Of a stretch of 64,000 bases of DNA, positions 26,203 to 38,880 are shown piece by piece (position 1 is the first letter of the stretch; every line of letters starts with the position of its first letter). A program made the translations under genes and the position numbers. The stretch spans positions 16,127,531-16,191,530 of the forward strand of contig NC_135559.1 in the NCBI RefSeq assembly GCF_964340395.1. The letters run 5' to 3'. The notes beneath the pieces are model-generated. The model saw only the letters and a list, made by a program, of their open reading frames with translations, ran no database searches and had not been told where the DNA came from. This DNA is from Glandiceps talaboti. Taxonomy: Eukaryota; Hemichordata; Enteropneusta; Spengelidae.

Positions 26203-28068
26203 TGTGGCCTAAAATAGTGAAACACCTTTGACTCCCTAACAACCTGTTAATTTCCATTTTCTCACTTCCTCCTATATTCATGCCTTTCTATTATTGTATT
26301 GAGCTTTCCACACCCTAGGTTTAATTCCTTTTCAATTATTACTATTGTTCTCTCGTTTACTTACCTCATGATGCTCTCTTGATAGTCAATTTATTGGAAC
26401 CCTCTATAATGTGTTTATTTGTCACACCAGAAAGAAAGAGAAACAGTGTATGTATACATAAGAAAGGATAGATACTACAAAATTAAATAACAAACGGCAT
26501 TTATTTGAACGTGTGTCTCCCGACTATCATCATTATCATTGTAATGAAAACAAACCATTCTCTATGCAGGCCAACAACTGATTTTCAATCAACTGGTGTT
26601 CATTTGAATCGTTCGAAAGAGCTGCAGTTGGAATGATTTGGCATAAACTTCGTCAATTCCATCCTCTCTTTATTATTGTTAAGCTTACCCGATATTGCCC
26701 ACTGGCTTTTCGAATGCGTCTAACACACATACAACAGACAGCCAGACAGTAGTTTTATTGCAACTTTGTCTTTATTTCTCAAAATATGATTATAAATCAA
26801 CGTCCTGAATATTATATGAAATCGTTTCAAACTCGTTACAACATGGCGTGTCATGAGAATGTCGAGAAATAATGAAAATATGTATGTATACAGTAGCATC
26901 AGGAATTACATAACGCACAATTTCCTTTTACAATCATTACAAGACACATACTAACATCTATACAGAATTCTTGTGTAAATGATAACCACAAACACATCAT
27001 ACGGTACAATAGGAATGATGAAACAGCACTTTTTTTTCTATATAATTTAGCTTGTTTTCTCTTCTTCTTTTTTTTAAAATTAAAACTATAAATGGTTTTT
27101 TAAAATATTTACGTTCATTCTGATTCATGCCAGCACAACGGGTAAAAGATTTGCTTGGACTACGGAGTAATAGTCAAATTACGGTATTGATATTCAGTTT
27201 CGAAAGCGGTGTTTCGTCCTGCTTGACTACCGAAATACTGGGACTCGCTTCAGACTGTACCCCTATCAAACACCATATTGCAATTCAGCTGTCTTCACCG
27301 GTACGTTTCCGCCTTGGAAAGGGTCTACTATAAACTTAATATATACCAATTTGCAGTTCCATGTCCGACTGTAATATTACGTGTTCATGTACAGAATGCT
27401 TTCATTCGCCCTTCAAGATATCAGAATCGCTTTGGCCAAGTAATTGCTTTTATCTTGGTATGAAAACAATATTGAACACCGGATGACGTATTTCTTTCAA
27501 TTGTGAGGTATTGACGACAACCGTGTGTATGTCGCCGCCATTATGGTCACCCAGATAGGGTAAACACTTATTTCCTTAACTTCAGTACTTCTTACTTTAA
27601 AAATGTTCGCTGACAATAACAGAGATAATCGCTTAGTTGTCCAGTGCAAATATTTTGTTGAAATGGTTGAGTAATTCTCTTATCATTAAACCTGTGTCCC
27701 CTTTCAGATTGATTAGCCTTACTCGACAACGTAAATGTTTGCGGGGTGTAGTTTGAAGTGGGCAGCAGTAACGATCGAGTCCCTGCAGAAGGAACTACGG
27801 TTCTCCGTGCACCAGTCACGCTTATAAACGTGAATAGTTCTTGGTCAGACTTAAGCCTAATCAAAACCAAACGAACACGCGTATCTTCATTCCTATTGTC
27901 CCATATAATAGAAATAAAAACCTTTCTTGTTTATATAAAGCCAAATACACTGATATTAAAATAAATGTCACCAACTATCGAGTCACACAATTCTAAAGAT
28001 ACACTTTACTTCTTGGACATAGGCAGATGCGAGAATTAAAATAAATCCTAACAAAGGGATTGCTGGTT

Positions 28069-28384
28069 GGTATATTACGACGGAAATCAAGCTATAGGCA
28101 ACATAAGATAGTAAACTAAAATTATCACAGCAACATTTGATATAAGCAACCAATGTTCATCTAATTACAGTCACTGTTGAGTGACATCTCTGATAGCAAG
28201 TTTTCTTCAAATGGCTGCACGCGCACAGTCAATCACAGGTCTTCGGTGTTTACACTGTCTTGCTTTCGGGGTGATTATCCCCCTAACATAGGCACCGCAA
28301 TCACTCAATTGTGTAAATACAAGAAGAATATTGTCATGAGGTAACTTAATTCATCTATAGCTTGATTTCCATAGTAGTATATTC
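28069..28384. mobile_element. Inverted-repeat element (MITE-like)
   Basis: Arms of about 30 bases share GGAAATCAAGCTATAG in opposite orientation, with a 250-base centre and no frame. It lies past the gene C poly(A) signal. Confidence 0.6.
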
Positions 28385-28828
28385 CCCAGAAGACAAAATT
28401 AAGACAAGTAAACAAGATGCATATACACATATCTTGATAAAGTTATGTAGTGAAACCCGACGCCGGTTTATCTAACACTTCCAAACTGAATTCTACAGAA
28501 AGCTATTCAAAATATTTCTATGAATTTCAAACATGTGAAAATGAAAACGTCTGTTCGAAAGATAAGATGTCTTACAGATTGAAAACCTAGTGCAGAAAAG
28601 GACTAATTGTACTTTATATGAAATGATAGAGAAGTGAAGTGAAAGATCTCACAGACAGTATTTCTGATACAGAATCAAGTTACCTGGTGAAATAACTTAA
28701 TTAAGAGACATGTGTGATATGCTGGTGCAGTTCACAGTTTGTCAAATGAATGACAAGAAGAAAGGAGGTCTAGGATTATTTGCCCTTAGAGTCCTCGTTG
28801 TCATGACAATATCTGAAAAGTATGAATA

Positions 28829-28834
28829 TTTATT
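28829..28834 (-). promoter_or_regulatory. Poly(A) signal AATAAA for gene C
   Basis: AATAAA on the minus strand about 300 bases past the stop of the last alternative exon. I saw no AATAAA directly behind the first two alternative exons, so all forms may share this site. Confidence 0.45.
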
Positions 28835-29137
28835 TTTGACATAGATTTGTACACCAATAGAGATAGCGTTCCATTGTTTTTTAATTTGAGGCCACGGAAA
28901 ATATTAGACCGGAATTATTTACATTAATTCAAGCAGACAAGAGTTTCAGCAAATTTCGGCAAAAGTATTTTCAAACAAGATTCCTTTTTTTTAAATCTTA
29001 CTGTTTAAAGCTATTGAGGATACAATCACACAATTAAGATATGTATACTTGACAAAGATAGGACGTAACGAATACAAAATTGTAAATGTTGATGAGCACA
29101 AAAGTGTAAAATATTGAAGGCAATAATATATAAATGG

Positions 29138-29395
29138 TTATTTCATGTCTTTTAATTTTATGAACCCTACAAATGTGTTATCCTCTTCCTGGATTACTTG
29201 GTATGGGTGGTCGTCACTGCTGGATTCAGGCAATTTGACAGACACTGCTTCGTTATGGTTAATGTATGTAATCCCAGCGGTAAAACAGGAGTTGTAGGAA
29301 TAATCTGAATCGAAATTCTTGCAGGATATGAATTTCTTTTGTCCAATGAATACATGATGTCCGACAAAGGGATTATTCGCATCTTGATAGGTAAT
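29138..29395 (-). CDS. Gene C alternative terminal exon 3
   Basis: 86 codons including stop, phase 0 acceptor (CTTTCAG), only 98 bases past the stop of alternative exon 2. It encodes ITYQDANNPFVGHHVFIG, FISCKNF, YNSCFTAGITYI and NTFVGFIKL. It has a longer loop than the other two. Partner in gene D: 43223-43468 ([19 protein letters not shown]). Confidence 0.86.
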   Translation of the reverse strand: MTYQDANNPFVGHHVFIGQKKFISCKNFDSDYSYNSCFTAGITYINHNEAVSVKLPESSSDDHPYQVIQEEDNTFVGFIKLKDMK

Positions 29396-32300
29396 CTGAA
29401 AGTAAGGCACCAGAAGAACGAGTAAGGACTTGTGGTGCTTACACTTGCTTTTTTTGACGACTAATCTGGCATCCTATAGGTCTGATTTTAAGATTACGCC
29501 ATTTTCACCAAACCTACAAACGTACTGTCTGGACTCATGTTGATCATCCGATCTGGATATTGAATATTAACTTTGACCTTGCTGCCCGCCTTTAACCACG
29601 TGACACCACCTGTGAAGCACGTATTGTACTTTGCATCAGGAATGGTGGTGATGGTACACGATAAGAACGGCTTTTCATCAATCGAAACTGCATGGCTCAT
29701 ATTCTTGTCATCGTAATATAAAACCTGCAAATATGCAGATAAAATACGGTGTCACATCCCAGCTGAGATTAGAATTTTGTCTTTCTGCATATTTCATTCC
29801 CACCCCTCCATTTCATTTTTTTTTCACACGAAAATACCCCGTGTGAACTCTTTCACTTCACATAACCCTACAATTCTAATGGTCGTTAGTATTACACAGT
29901 TACATATACTTTGGTTCTACAGTAAAATCCCGAGTCTGCTGAATCTGACCATTTTCCATAATAGGTGTAACAACTCCATGCACTAGTTTAACTTGCCCAA
30001 GTTAAAGGGTTTGTCTACTTGTTCAATACCTTGCCTAACTTAGGGGGTATATGCCAGTTTTCAAATCTTGGCTCGGAGAAATACTGTGATCAGTTGTGAA
30101 ACTTGTACGGCTGAGACTCACATTTCCAGTTTACTCAAGACAATTTTATAAGTCCCATGAAAAGAGTTTGAGGACTGGACTGTACTGTTGTTTTATATAA
30201 GACCTTAACCCAAATGGGTTCGTCTTTCCCAATATATGCTACACCACCCGTGTAACAAGAACTCAGGCTTGCATTGCCACCAGCGATGAAGTTGTTACAC
30301 CTACAGTACATAATGCCATTAATGTATACTGCATGACCCACGTAAGCGTTGCCATCATACGTTACCTGTATGGAAAGAACGACACGAGGAATGGGAAACT
30401 GTTACAAAATGGGGAACGCCTCTTTCTCTGCCATATTATACACAAGAAAACCACGGCACAAGAAACTTGCTACTTGTAACCTGTCTAAATATGGGTTATA
30501 AAACACTTATTGCCTGGTTACATTCAGGTACTAGAAGACACAATATAACCCCTTCTGCTGTTGTGTAGGCACTATTTCTATCTGCTTTCAGACTCGGAAA
30601 TAGTTGCTGCATAACGACCCTTGGTTTAATTGATGTCTTCTAAAAATGAATGTCTTCATAGCTAGAACCAGGACCTCAGACGGCTGATAATATCAATATT
30701 TTTGGAGTTTGAAATTAATGGGTATATTGGCCTGAATGAAATCCGCCATTTCCCCCCACAAAAGATATCGCGGAAGTGACGTCACAACATCCTCTTGTCG
30801 ATTGGCAGTGATTTGTGTTGTCCTGGAAACAGAATTTACAGAACACCTGTTGTATCAAATGAGACGTTGGTTTGTGTTGATCTAGTGAACAACAAAACTG
30901 CTAAAGTTTAGTTTACCTCCAGACACGCATGTTGCAAACATTTATATCACAGTGCCAATATAGTACTACCAGTTCAACGGTTGACAAGTGGCCGAGGTTA
31001 TCTTGTGTAAATGTAAATAACAAATGTCAAACAGACATACTTATCACATATACCACACACGACTGTCATGTCACAAATCCACAATGATTCCCCTGGCGTG
31101 CTCTTACAGGAAACTCTTTTGCAATGTAATATCAGAAGGTCAAAGATTCACGTAGTTACAGTACGGTATGTTAAACTACTACATGCACGGAAACATTGTG
31201 TAGGAACTCTGCCGTCAGACAGAGATTGTCGCTTTCTGAGGTAGCATCGTGACTTGGCCTTGTAAGAACAAGTTTACACTTCGACAGAAAGCAACACGGA
31301 CTTGCTTATAAGCTGTTCAATATACATACCACGATGAACTATAGTACAATCATGGCGTTCAAGCAACAACCTTGACTTTAGTATTTTCATTGTAATGGGC
31401 ATGGAAATGTCCATTGTGTTTGTTTTGTCCTTGGTTTGAAATGTTGTCACTCCTTCATACACTCTAACTTACAAACACATCAGGAGGCATTGCTATCTCA
31501 CCTCACACTAGACAATTTGCCGAGCATTAGGGAGTTAAGTAAAAATCATGACAGTAATCAACAAGTATGTACCATGGATTTGACTCTCTTGTGCCTGACC
31601 ATTTTATCATTTAAACATCAAAAGATGCTACCAGTTCTAAGTATATATCTCGAGCATAAATTACAGTTTTGACCAATTTTGATCATCGATTCTTGTCACT
31701 TTTGACCAAAATACGATTGTTTGCTTAATTTCCATATAACGGACCCTATCACTTTATCAAGCTGAACCCATGTGGGATGGCCCTCACTGAACTTCTTGTG
31801 AGATAAATGAGTATATACTTAAAGAACTATCCAGTATAAAGAATGCTAGTTAGGTAAGACTAGGTTGGCAGACAGACAGACAGACAGACTCTTTACCATG
31901 TCTACAACTAACTCTCGCTTTGTTGTGTTGAAAATAAATACTCACCTGACTGTAGACGTAATACAGGCCAGGATCAGTTACTGTAATCTCCCCATTCACA
32001 CTAAGTTTAAATTTGTCTTTCATGTGTTTTTGTTCATCCTCATTCATCCAATCTGCATACGTCCAGAAGTGTATTCTTCCATCTTCAAGAAAACGACACA
32101 GATTATTTTTTAAAGCACAAAGTTCATAATGGCCTACTCGAACTCCATTCGAAATATATCCAACTTGGCATATTCAATATTGAATAGATTTAGAAACAGT
32201 TGTGTTCTTACATCGAGATTGACGAAGGCATTCAGTCAGGTTTATTTACCCTAACCAACAAGTTATTCGTTTATGGCTGTGTTCGTTTGTGGCCATTACG

Positions 32301-32866
32301 AATAGCACAGTTACAACCTCATCCAAATTGGAGAATCATAAATTTGAAACAAAATAGTCATAACAATTGACAAGTATCTGATTTAGTCCAAAAGTTGCAA
32401 AATACCCCCGAAATATCAAATTTTCTTTGAGAGGACGGGGTATGTTATCGAATCGTATTCCAAAAGGAAGAACAGGGGGAAAATGCTTTGACCCATAAAT
32501 TGTAGTTATGCATTTGCTACAAAGCAAGGGCATGACTAGCATCGTGGATATCATGGCTTGGGTTGGGGCCGAGTAGTTGTCCCTTACCTTTATCTAAATT
32601 TACAGACCCTCCATTTTGACGGTTACCAACGAAATGTGCAGATGCGGAACCCAACTATAATAGACAGACACCAAAGATGTATAATTAATATGCAGCTTTT
32701 AATAGAAATAAATAAAGTCAAACTCACTTGGGCCTGTGTGAACTGCCGATGTAGTATCACCTTGGAAGTGTGCTGCGATGATTGACTAATGTGGAGAATG
32801 AACAGAGACAACAACACTTCAACGAAAATTAACAAAATTAAAAAATGTTTTCCTACTGAGTTGTGC

Positions 32867-32934
<68 letters not shown>

Positions 32935-35047
32935 CATATAAAAAAACCCTTTAGAACTATTTTTTTTATTTATTACTGATTGTGTGCACATATATAACCT
33001 ATAACATGAGATAGAATAATCGGAATGTACAGTGCACATTTTATACAGAACACACGATATATATCATCTTGACTTCATCGAAAATACAACGCACACCATG
33101 CTTTAATTATATTCTATCAACAAAAATAGTATTTAAGATAAGTTACCAAAAAAGTCAAGACGGTTCGTGACAGTCTGAGTGAGTTGTTGACACGCTGATT
33201 GACAACATATATGAAATTCAGAGCGTTTCAAACTGTGCCTGCAGCTGCCCTACAGTTAAACAACCCCAATAACTTGACGACAATATCGCAGGAGAAGCGC
33301 GTCTAGTTTTAGTCATTACTCATTACAGTTTACAGTGTTAACGTTTAAACTTTTGACTGATAATATCCAAAATATGTCCAATGTTTAAATTAAGTGATAT
33401 TCTGAGAGGCTGATTTGTAAAATTAGTGTGATCAAAATGTTGAATTTATTAGTCTCAGACCTAAATCTACACACCTAAATCCATGGCAACTACCCAAAGG
33501 CATGTTGTCATTGCACGTACCCCTAAAAGTAAAGAAATAAGTTTATATACTTACATGACCACCGGTTGCACCTGAAAGAAATACAAGAATAATAAGTTAC
33601 CTATAAACCCTTGCAGGATCATTGTTTCTCGTTACATCCGGAGTCATTGAACGCAAGTATTTCACCTCAATTGTATGCTGATAATAAGGAGTTCATATAC
33701 AAAACAAACACTTCTTCCAAAATTGCATTACAATTAGTAGAAAGGTGATCACATTTAAGTGTTTATCCTGATCAAACAATAATGAATAACTACTGTTTAT
33801 TTAGTACATTATGTCGTTCCTTCTCAAATGAGTTCCCAGGCTCACCCAGGGAATGAAAAGTCAGCATTTCTCTACAACACTCGTCTGGTATGCCTTCAAT
33901 TTGTAAGCAAACTTTATTTATAATCCAATACGAACGCTGAGGTCGGTGGAGAAGTAATCAATTCGCCAATATGGACAGTATATTTATTATATAGTGAATT
34001 GTTAGGATGATACAACTTCGTGAATATACAACATCCATTTTATGGACAGAACGCTGATGCCATTTGGCTATACACATTAAAGGGAAGCGCCCTATATGTG
34101 CCAAAGTTGTGAGTTATTATGATAATTCTTTAAGCTTAGGCTAATGACCAGTGGTTACATACGCTGATTGTATTGTTATATTGGTATTGTTGAGTGGTTA
34201 TATGATCATTGTGACCACTGTGATATATTTTGCTTAGACACGGGTGTTGTATTGCTTTGATACTATACATTATGGGTAACCTGTTTGTATTATGGACGTA
34301 AAGTCAAATTTTTTAATTGCACAAAAAATGGATGTGCAATTTTTTAAACGTCATTAAATATGTGTGACACAGAATAACTATGCAATTATAGTGTACATAT
34401 ATTCAGGTGACGTCACTTTTTTATGTCTAGTAGTGCTTGTGGTCTAAATTTTCTGTATTTTCCTTTTAAGGTATAAACATTCTTTGTGAAGTGAGATTGT
34501 GAAATGGAAATAAGATAGATTGATATTTACCCCTTTCTCCTTTCTCTCCCTTCTCTCCTGTTAGAAATAAAGGACAATTGTTTTAATGAAAAACAAAGAT
34601 CAAAATTACTGTTCTGTCTAAGACTAATAAAACAATATATTTTTTAGATCATTTCGCTATGTTATAAACCGGTAGGAATGATGAATGTTGTTGACAGTCA
34701 ATTCAATATGTCAGAGGTATAAAAAGTAGAAAACTTGTACCCACCTTTTCTGTTTTTGCCTCGTCCCTTTCCCCCTCTCTTGCCGCCTTTTCCTCTTTTC
34801 ACACGAACTGAGCAATAGAATAAAATATATAAACAGGAATAAACAGGGGACACTAATATTACGTACAATTTAAAGCGACATTCACAACTCAAGCTTTGTT
34901 TTCAGATGAAACCTCACCCCCTTGCAAATAACTAGATTAAAATATTAGGAACTATGAAAGGCCTCACAACTGTTGTCATCAGTAACTCACCTTGGTTGGC
35001 GCATTCAAAGTGTATTTTAATACAAACAAACAAACAAACAAACAAAC

Positions 35048-35082
<35 letters not shown>

Positions 35083-35818
35083 CAATAATAATAGCAAGAG
35101 CAGTTTTAATAAAACATTTACTGATTGTTAATACGATTGCCGATTCTCACCTAGTATTTCATTAGCGAGGTCATCATTCGCAGGGTCATATTCTCCGATA
35201 AAGTCTGTGTAACCGAGATCTCCTTTGCGCCGATCTTCAATCTGCTTCGGACTAAGTTGATTATGTCGTGGGTTGCTACCTGCAATACCAGTAAGTAGTC
35301 TCTGAAAACAGAAAAAAAACACGTTTGTGGAGTCTTTGGTCTGTGTCACACTAACTCATGGACAATCTAAAGCGGCGACCACGTTACAAGTGCGTGAACT
35401 TGTTTACAACAAATGGAGAAGAAAAAAGTACAGCCGTCGAAGTTAAAAAGTCCACAACAACAAAAATGCTCGTGATACTTACCACAAGACGGCTACCTTC
35501 GAATTCGTCTCCACTGTCCTCCCACTCAGTGTCACCCTCACCACTGTTCTCTTCAGTTTTGCCGTTCGTCCTCAGTTCGTGCAATTCATTTGTCAGTAGC
35601 TCGTTCGTCCGTTGCAATACCCGTACATCGTTCTCTAACTTTTCAATCTTGCACGCCAGGTCACCAACTTTGGTATTGTTCACGAGTGCAAACGCGACGA
35701 CCGCGACAGTACAGAGGACACATACAATACCACTAGTACTGCAATTCGCCCAGAAAGACGTTTGTGTCTTTGCGGCGCTAGCAGAAGAAGTGTGTTTGGA
35801 CTCCATGGACGACTGCAT
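29138..35818 (-). CDS. Gene C: EDA-like collagenous TNF ligand with three alternative last exons
   Basis: Shared exons: 35818-35483, 35301-35151, 34807-34745, 34557-34531, 33571-33555, 32785-32728, 32082-31946. Alternative terminal exons: 30365-30135, 29724-29494, 29395-29138. The protein runs cytoplasmic tail, membrane segment, coiled-coil stalk, acidic stalk, furin site RVKR with a Gly/Lys/Arg run, a very short collagen-like stretch (GEKGEKGERG then GATGGH), then the TNF domain. The domain is interrupted after YYVYSQ; each last exon supplies a full second half with two Cys and a stop. All phases agree. The second-half motifs (FLSC, YNTC, FTGGV, STFVG) are EDA-like. A poly(A) signal is seen at 28829. 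Transcript evidence would be needed to say which last exon is used where. Confidence 0.9.
29494..29724 (-). CDS. Gene C alternative terminal exon 2
   Basis: 77 codons including stop, phase 0 acceptor (TTTGCAG). It encodes VLYYDDKNMSHAVSIDEKPF, then LSC, AKYNTCFTGGVTWL, INMSPDSTFVGLVKMA. This is the most EDA-like of the three; EKPFL, YNTC and INMS are features I recall from vertebrate EDA. Partner in gene D: 43615-43851 ([26 protein letters not shown]). Confidence 0.88.
   Translation of the reverse strand, partial: VLYYDDKNMSHAVSIDEKPFLSCTITTIPDAKYNTCFTGGVTWLKAGSKVKVNIQYPDRMINMSPDSTFVGLVKMA
30135..30365 (-). CDS. Gene C alternative terminal exon 1
   Basis: 77 codons including stop, phase 0 acceptor (CCATACAG). 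It encodes VTYDGNAYVGHAVYING, a Cys pair region, SCYTGGVAYIG and the final strand TLFMGLIKLS. It is a complete second half of a TNF domain. Its closest partner in gene D is the exon at 44962, which shares the SPQT motif near the end. Confidence 0.85.
   Translation of the reverse strand, partial: VTYDGNAYVGHAVYINGIMYCRCNNFIAGGNASLSSCYTGGVAYIGKDEPIWVKVLYKTTVQSSPQTLFMGLIKLS
31946..32082 (-). CDS. Gene C exon 7: TNF core up to YYVYSQ
   Basis: 137 bases, phase 1 to 0. It encodes GRIHFWTYADW and ends TDPGLYYVYSQ at donor CAG|GTGAGT. It is the same length and phase as gene D exon 46728-46864. The split point is directly after the conserved SQ pair. Confidence 0.88.
32728..32785 (-). CDS. Gene C exon 6: first strand of TNF domain
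   Basis: 58 bases, phase 0 to 1, encoding SIIAAHFQGDTTSAVHTGP. The AAHFQGD strand matches gene D exon 48424-48478 (AAHFQGDS). Donor GTGAGT. Confidence 0.82.
32868..32931. repeat. (TA)n tract
   Basis: About 32 TA units in the gene C intron upstream of the first-strand exon. Confidence 0.95.
33555..33571 (-). CDS. Gene C exon 5: 17-base linker microexon
   Basis: 17 bases between acceptor TTTCTTTCAG and donor GTAAGT, phase 1 to 0. It adds GATGGH, finishing the short collagen-like stretch before the TNF domain. The phase change is required to reach the next exon in frame. Confidence 0.7.
34531..34557 (-). CDS. Gene C exon 4: minimal collagen-like exon
   Basis: 27 bases, phase 1 to 1, encoding three Gly-X-Y triplets (GEKGEKGER) plus the next Gly. 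Genes D and E have a 14-triplet exon in this slot, so gene C has a strongly reduced collagen stalk. Confidence 0.75.
34745..34807 (-). CDS. Gene C exon 3: furin site and basic run
   Basis: 63 bases, phase 1 to 1. It encodes VRVKR followed by a Gly/Lys/Arg-rich run (GKGGKRGGKGRGKNRK). RVKR is a furin consensus, and EDA has a furin site followed by basic residues in this position. Cleavage would free a trimeric collagen-TNF part. Confidence 0.82.
35024..35083. repeat. (AAAC)n then (AAC)n microsatellite
   Basis: Tetramers followed by triplets in the short intron just downstream of gene C exon 2. Confidence 0.9.
35151..35301 (-). CDS. Gene C exon 2: stalk
   Basis: 151 bases, phase 0 to 1, with good acceptor (TTTTCAG) and donor (GTGAGA). 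It encodes a polar stalk beginning RLLTGIAGSNPRHNQ and ending in an acidic stretch. No domain is recognised; the phase places it with the stalk exons of the sister genes. Confidence 0.8.
35483..35818 (-). CDS. Gene C exon 1: N-terminus, membrane segment, coiled-coil stalk
   Basis: 112 codons from ATG at 35818 (a second ATG is four codons on) to donor GTG|GTAAGT, phase 0. Residues about 29-46 (SGIVCVLCTVAVVAFALV) form the membrane span. Residues about 54-84 are heptad-like (KIEKLENDVRVLQRTNELL) and should trimerise. The end is acidic. Confidence 0.85.
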
Positions 35819-36748
35819 GTCCTACCATCGTGTGCTATACCGTGACATGTTTATGCACTGAGCTCCGCGACTGACTAGAGCTAGCAGTGTGTATTTCTCC
35901 GAAATGCACGACAATCGACGGACCAATTAGGGGGGCTTAATGGCAGCACGCCAAATCTAGCTCGCTCTAAATTTGTAGTTATTTATAGAACAGCTCTACG
36001 GCTGTCTGCTCGACACATGTATTTTGTTATAGTTGCCGACCTTTGAACTTTTATTTATCCCTTGCAGATTGTCAGGGCCTGCATTTCTCATGTAAACACA
36101 ACGCATTTTCTTCTTATTTGCATTTAATATTGTATTATATATATTGCAGAATGTTCAAACTGTGTTTGTGTATACCTAGAATCATACTACGACAATATGT
36201 GGAACGGCTATCTGTACTAGCCTAATAATGCTTATGGACTAGTAAACTTTAATTTTAAAGCCGTACACGCCATAAAAAGGGAATTGTTAAACTTTCGCTT
36301 TAAATATCACCTTGAAACCCATTCTTCTCGAAACCTAGTCAGTGTTTACACGTGGTATTGTTGCTATGACTGGTAGAAGGTCACTCAAGGTCAACCACTG
36401 ATATTTGTCAATTGAATATCAAACAGTGACATGAGGGCGCTTGCGGTGTGCGTATCTCGTGACATCTCACATTTCACTGAATATGTCTACATGATGTCAT
36501 GTACATGTATCAGAACTGTGGAATGAAATCTCGTTGATCAACACGAGACCTACGCGTGGACGTCCCTCCAAATGATCCTACCACCCCTGGGTATGACTCT
36601 ATGAGTGGTTTTGGCCACTGTGACAGAAGGTGTCGAGCAGATGTTGTTTTAGGAGGGTGTTAATGTTTGTTTTATTTCTACCACGAGTTCGTTTTGCAAA
36701 AACATTTTTTTTTCCGCAATGGGCATACTACCCCGTGAAGTCTGGCCA

Positions 36749-36749
<1 letters not shown>

Positions 36750-36779
<30 letters not shown>

Positions 36780-36851
36780 TGTATGTATGTATGTATGTAT
36801 GTATGTATGTATGTATGTATGTATGTATGTATGTATGTGTGTGTGTGTGCA

Positions 36852-36886
<35 letters not shown>

Positions 36887-37010
36887 ATGTATGTATGTAT
36901 GTATGTATGTATGTATGTGTGTGTGTGTGTATGTGTGCATGTATGTATGTATGTATGTATGTATGTATGTATGTATGTATGTATGTATGTATGTATGTAT
37001 GTATGTATAT
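36750..37010. repeat. (TATG)n/(TG)n microsatellite
   Basis: About 260 bases of TATG units with three TGTG interruptions. Confidence 0.95.
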
Positions 37011-38749
37011 GTGTTTACTTATTTATTTAGTTAGTTAGTTATGCAATAATGTATTTACAAAAGTACTATACCTTAGTTCAAACTTTAAAATATCACGTGA
37101 TATGACAATGATTGTTTTCCCGGAGTTTGAGATATTGAAGAAAAGTTTAGTATCAAAATAAAGTTTTAAAAGACCACCAAACACATTCCAACCCATGTTT
37201 AATACTTTCAATCTTGTAACAGTCATGAACAAAGAGAATTTAAAAAGATTCAACTAATTGCGATTCAGAACAATTGCTATGAGTGGTGGACTTCTGTATT
37301 TCAAAGGCCACCAGGGTGTACGTTTATATTGTCATTGAATACTAATCAGAACGCCCACGTAAAGGGGACTTCCCCCAATCCAGGGATTTTTAGATGATCT
37401 CATCTCACATCGATTGCGTAGTGAAATCTTGGTTTCTCACTATTGGAAAATTTGATTTTGAGTACAAGTATAAACCTCGCTTTTCACATTTTGCTGAATG
37501 TAAAAATACACGAATGGTCATGTTTCTGAGGAAATTATTCAACAATGACAAACTTCTGAACATAAGGTGAAACAGCAATGAATTTGAGAAATGCAAACCC
37601 AATATTGTCTTTCAATACATTATAATTTATTTTTCTCAAAGTCACAGTCTCTGAAATGGTTTATGGAACCAACATTATCAAAAAATGGTGTAACATATCG
37701 CAATCTTGCTGCCCAATAGGGAGACACAAGACATGATTTCGCTAAAATGACATTTTTTCCTTTCTGGTGTATTACCTGACAGAACGAATTGTCGTTTATG
37801 GGTCCACGTTGACGTTCAAAACGCAAAATTACTAATCTGTGATTAAACTAACTCCAAATGTCTCAAAATGTAGTCTATAGGCCAGCCCGAAGGTCACGTT
37901 CGAGACGCTTTGATCTATTGAGCGCCCTGCAAACAAATATGGTCGCTCCCTAGCCCTGCCACAGGAGGCTACTGACGCAATCAAATGTCCCACAACTTCA
38001 TTATCAGGAATATGAAGTTCATTAGAGACTGTTAGATTTCCAGGCTTGACTTTCACAAACAGTATGGGTCAATAAAAGGGCATTATACAATACTTTACCT
38101 TCAAACGGGCCATTTTGAAGTCGGACAAACTATCAAACACCAAATACTACGCAGCGCAATTTATGGCTTCAGATCTTCCGATGTATACACTCTTCGTCGA
38201 CAAATTCTACTATTAAACGTAACCAACTACGTGTACAAGTATTTTAGACTCACCTACCCTCCTGTATAATATAGATATAAACTGGCCAAATACTTCTCTT
38301 ACCTTCAAAACACGATGGAACTGTCATGTTCTAAAACCGGCAACGAAATGACGAAGCATAGATATCGATGCGGTCAGTTAAGTTATGCAAAATAACGGGA
38401 ATACCCTAGAATCTATTAATACATCAGGGAAAGTCCGCTACCCTTTGTTAAACTCCAAACGGGGAATACCGATGACCCGGTCTAAATATTGAACGGTATG
38501 TGGGTTGGTAAAGTGCGTGGGCACATAAGTGTCATGTACGGTATAACGGGTGCATATATACCCATTACAATGTGTGTGTAAACGATAGCCGTATATACGT
38601 ATGGCTGACAGGTGTATAACACCATGCATAACTAAATGTACAGTAACTCAGCGACTAGTATGTGTCTTATCAACTCTCAAATGGCTGGTTTTCATCAATG
38701 ATAAATTATAACATGAATACTAATCACATTCGGTGTAACAGTAATACTT

Positions 38750-38754
<5 letters not shown>

Positions 38755-38824
<70 letters not shown>

Positions 38825-38880
38825 CAGACAGACAGACAGAGACAGAGACAGAGACAGAGACAGACATAGAGAGAGACAGA
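38755..38880. repeat. (GA)n then (GACA)n microsatellite
   Basis: About 32 GA units followed by GACA and GACAGA units. Confidence 0.95.

Larger units (their letters stand above)
23434..29137. other. Intergenic region between genes B and C
   Basis: Apart from the 3' UTR of gene C at the right end, an inverted-repeat element (28069-28384) and a GACA/GATA run (26125-26200), no gene is supported. A 120-codon plus-strand frame at 25557 has no recognisable domain and skewed composition, and is not called. Confidence 0.45.

Noticed and set aside
36630-37038. Open frames of Met-Tyr-Val-Cys repeats
   Set aside because: Product of the TATG microsatellite.
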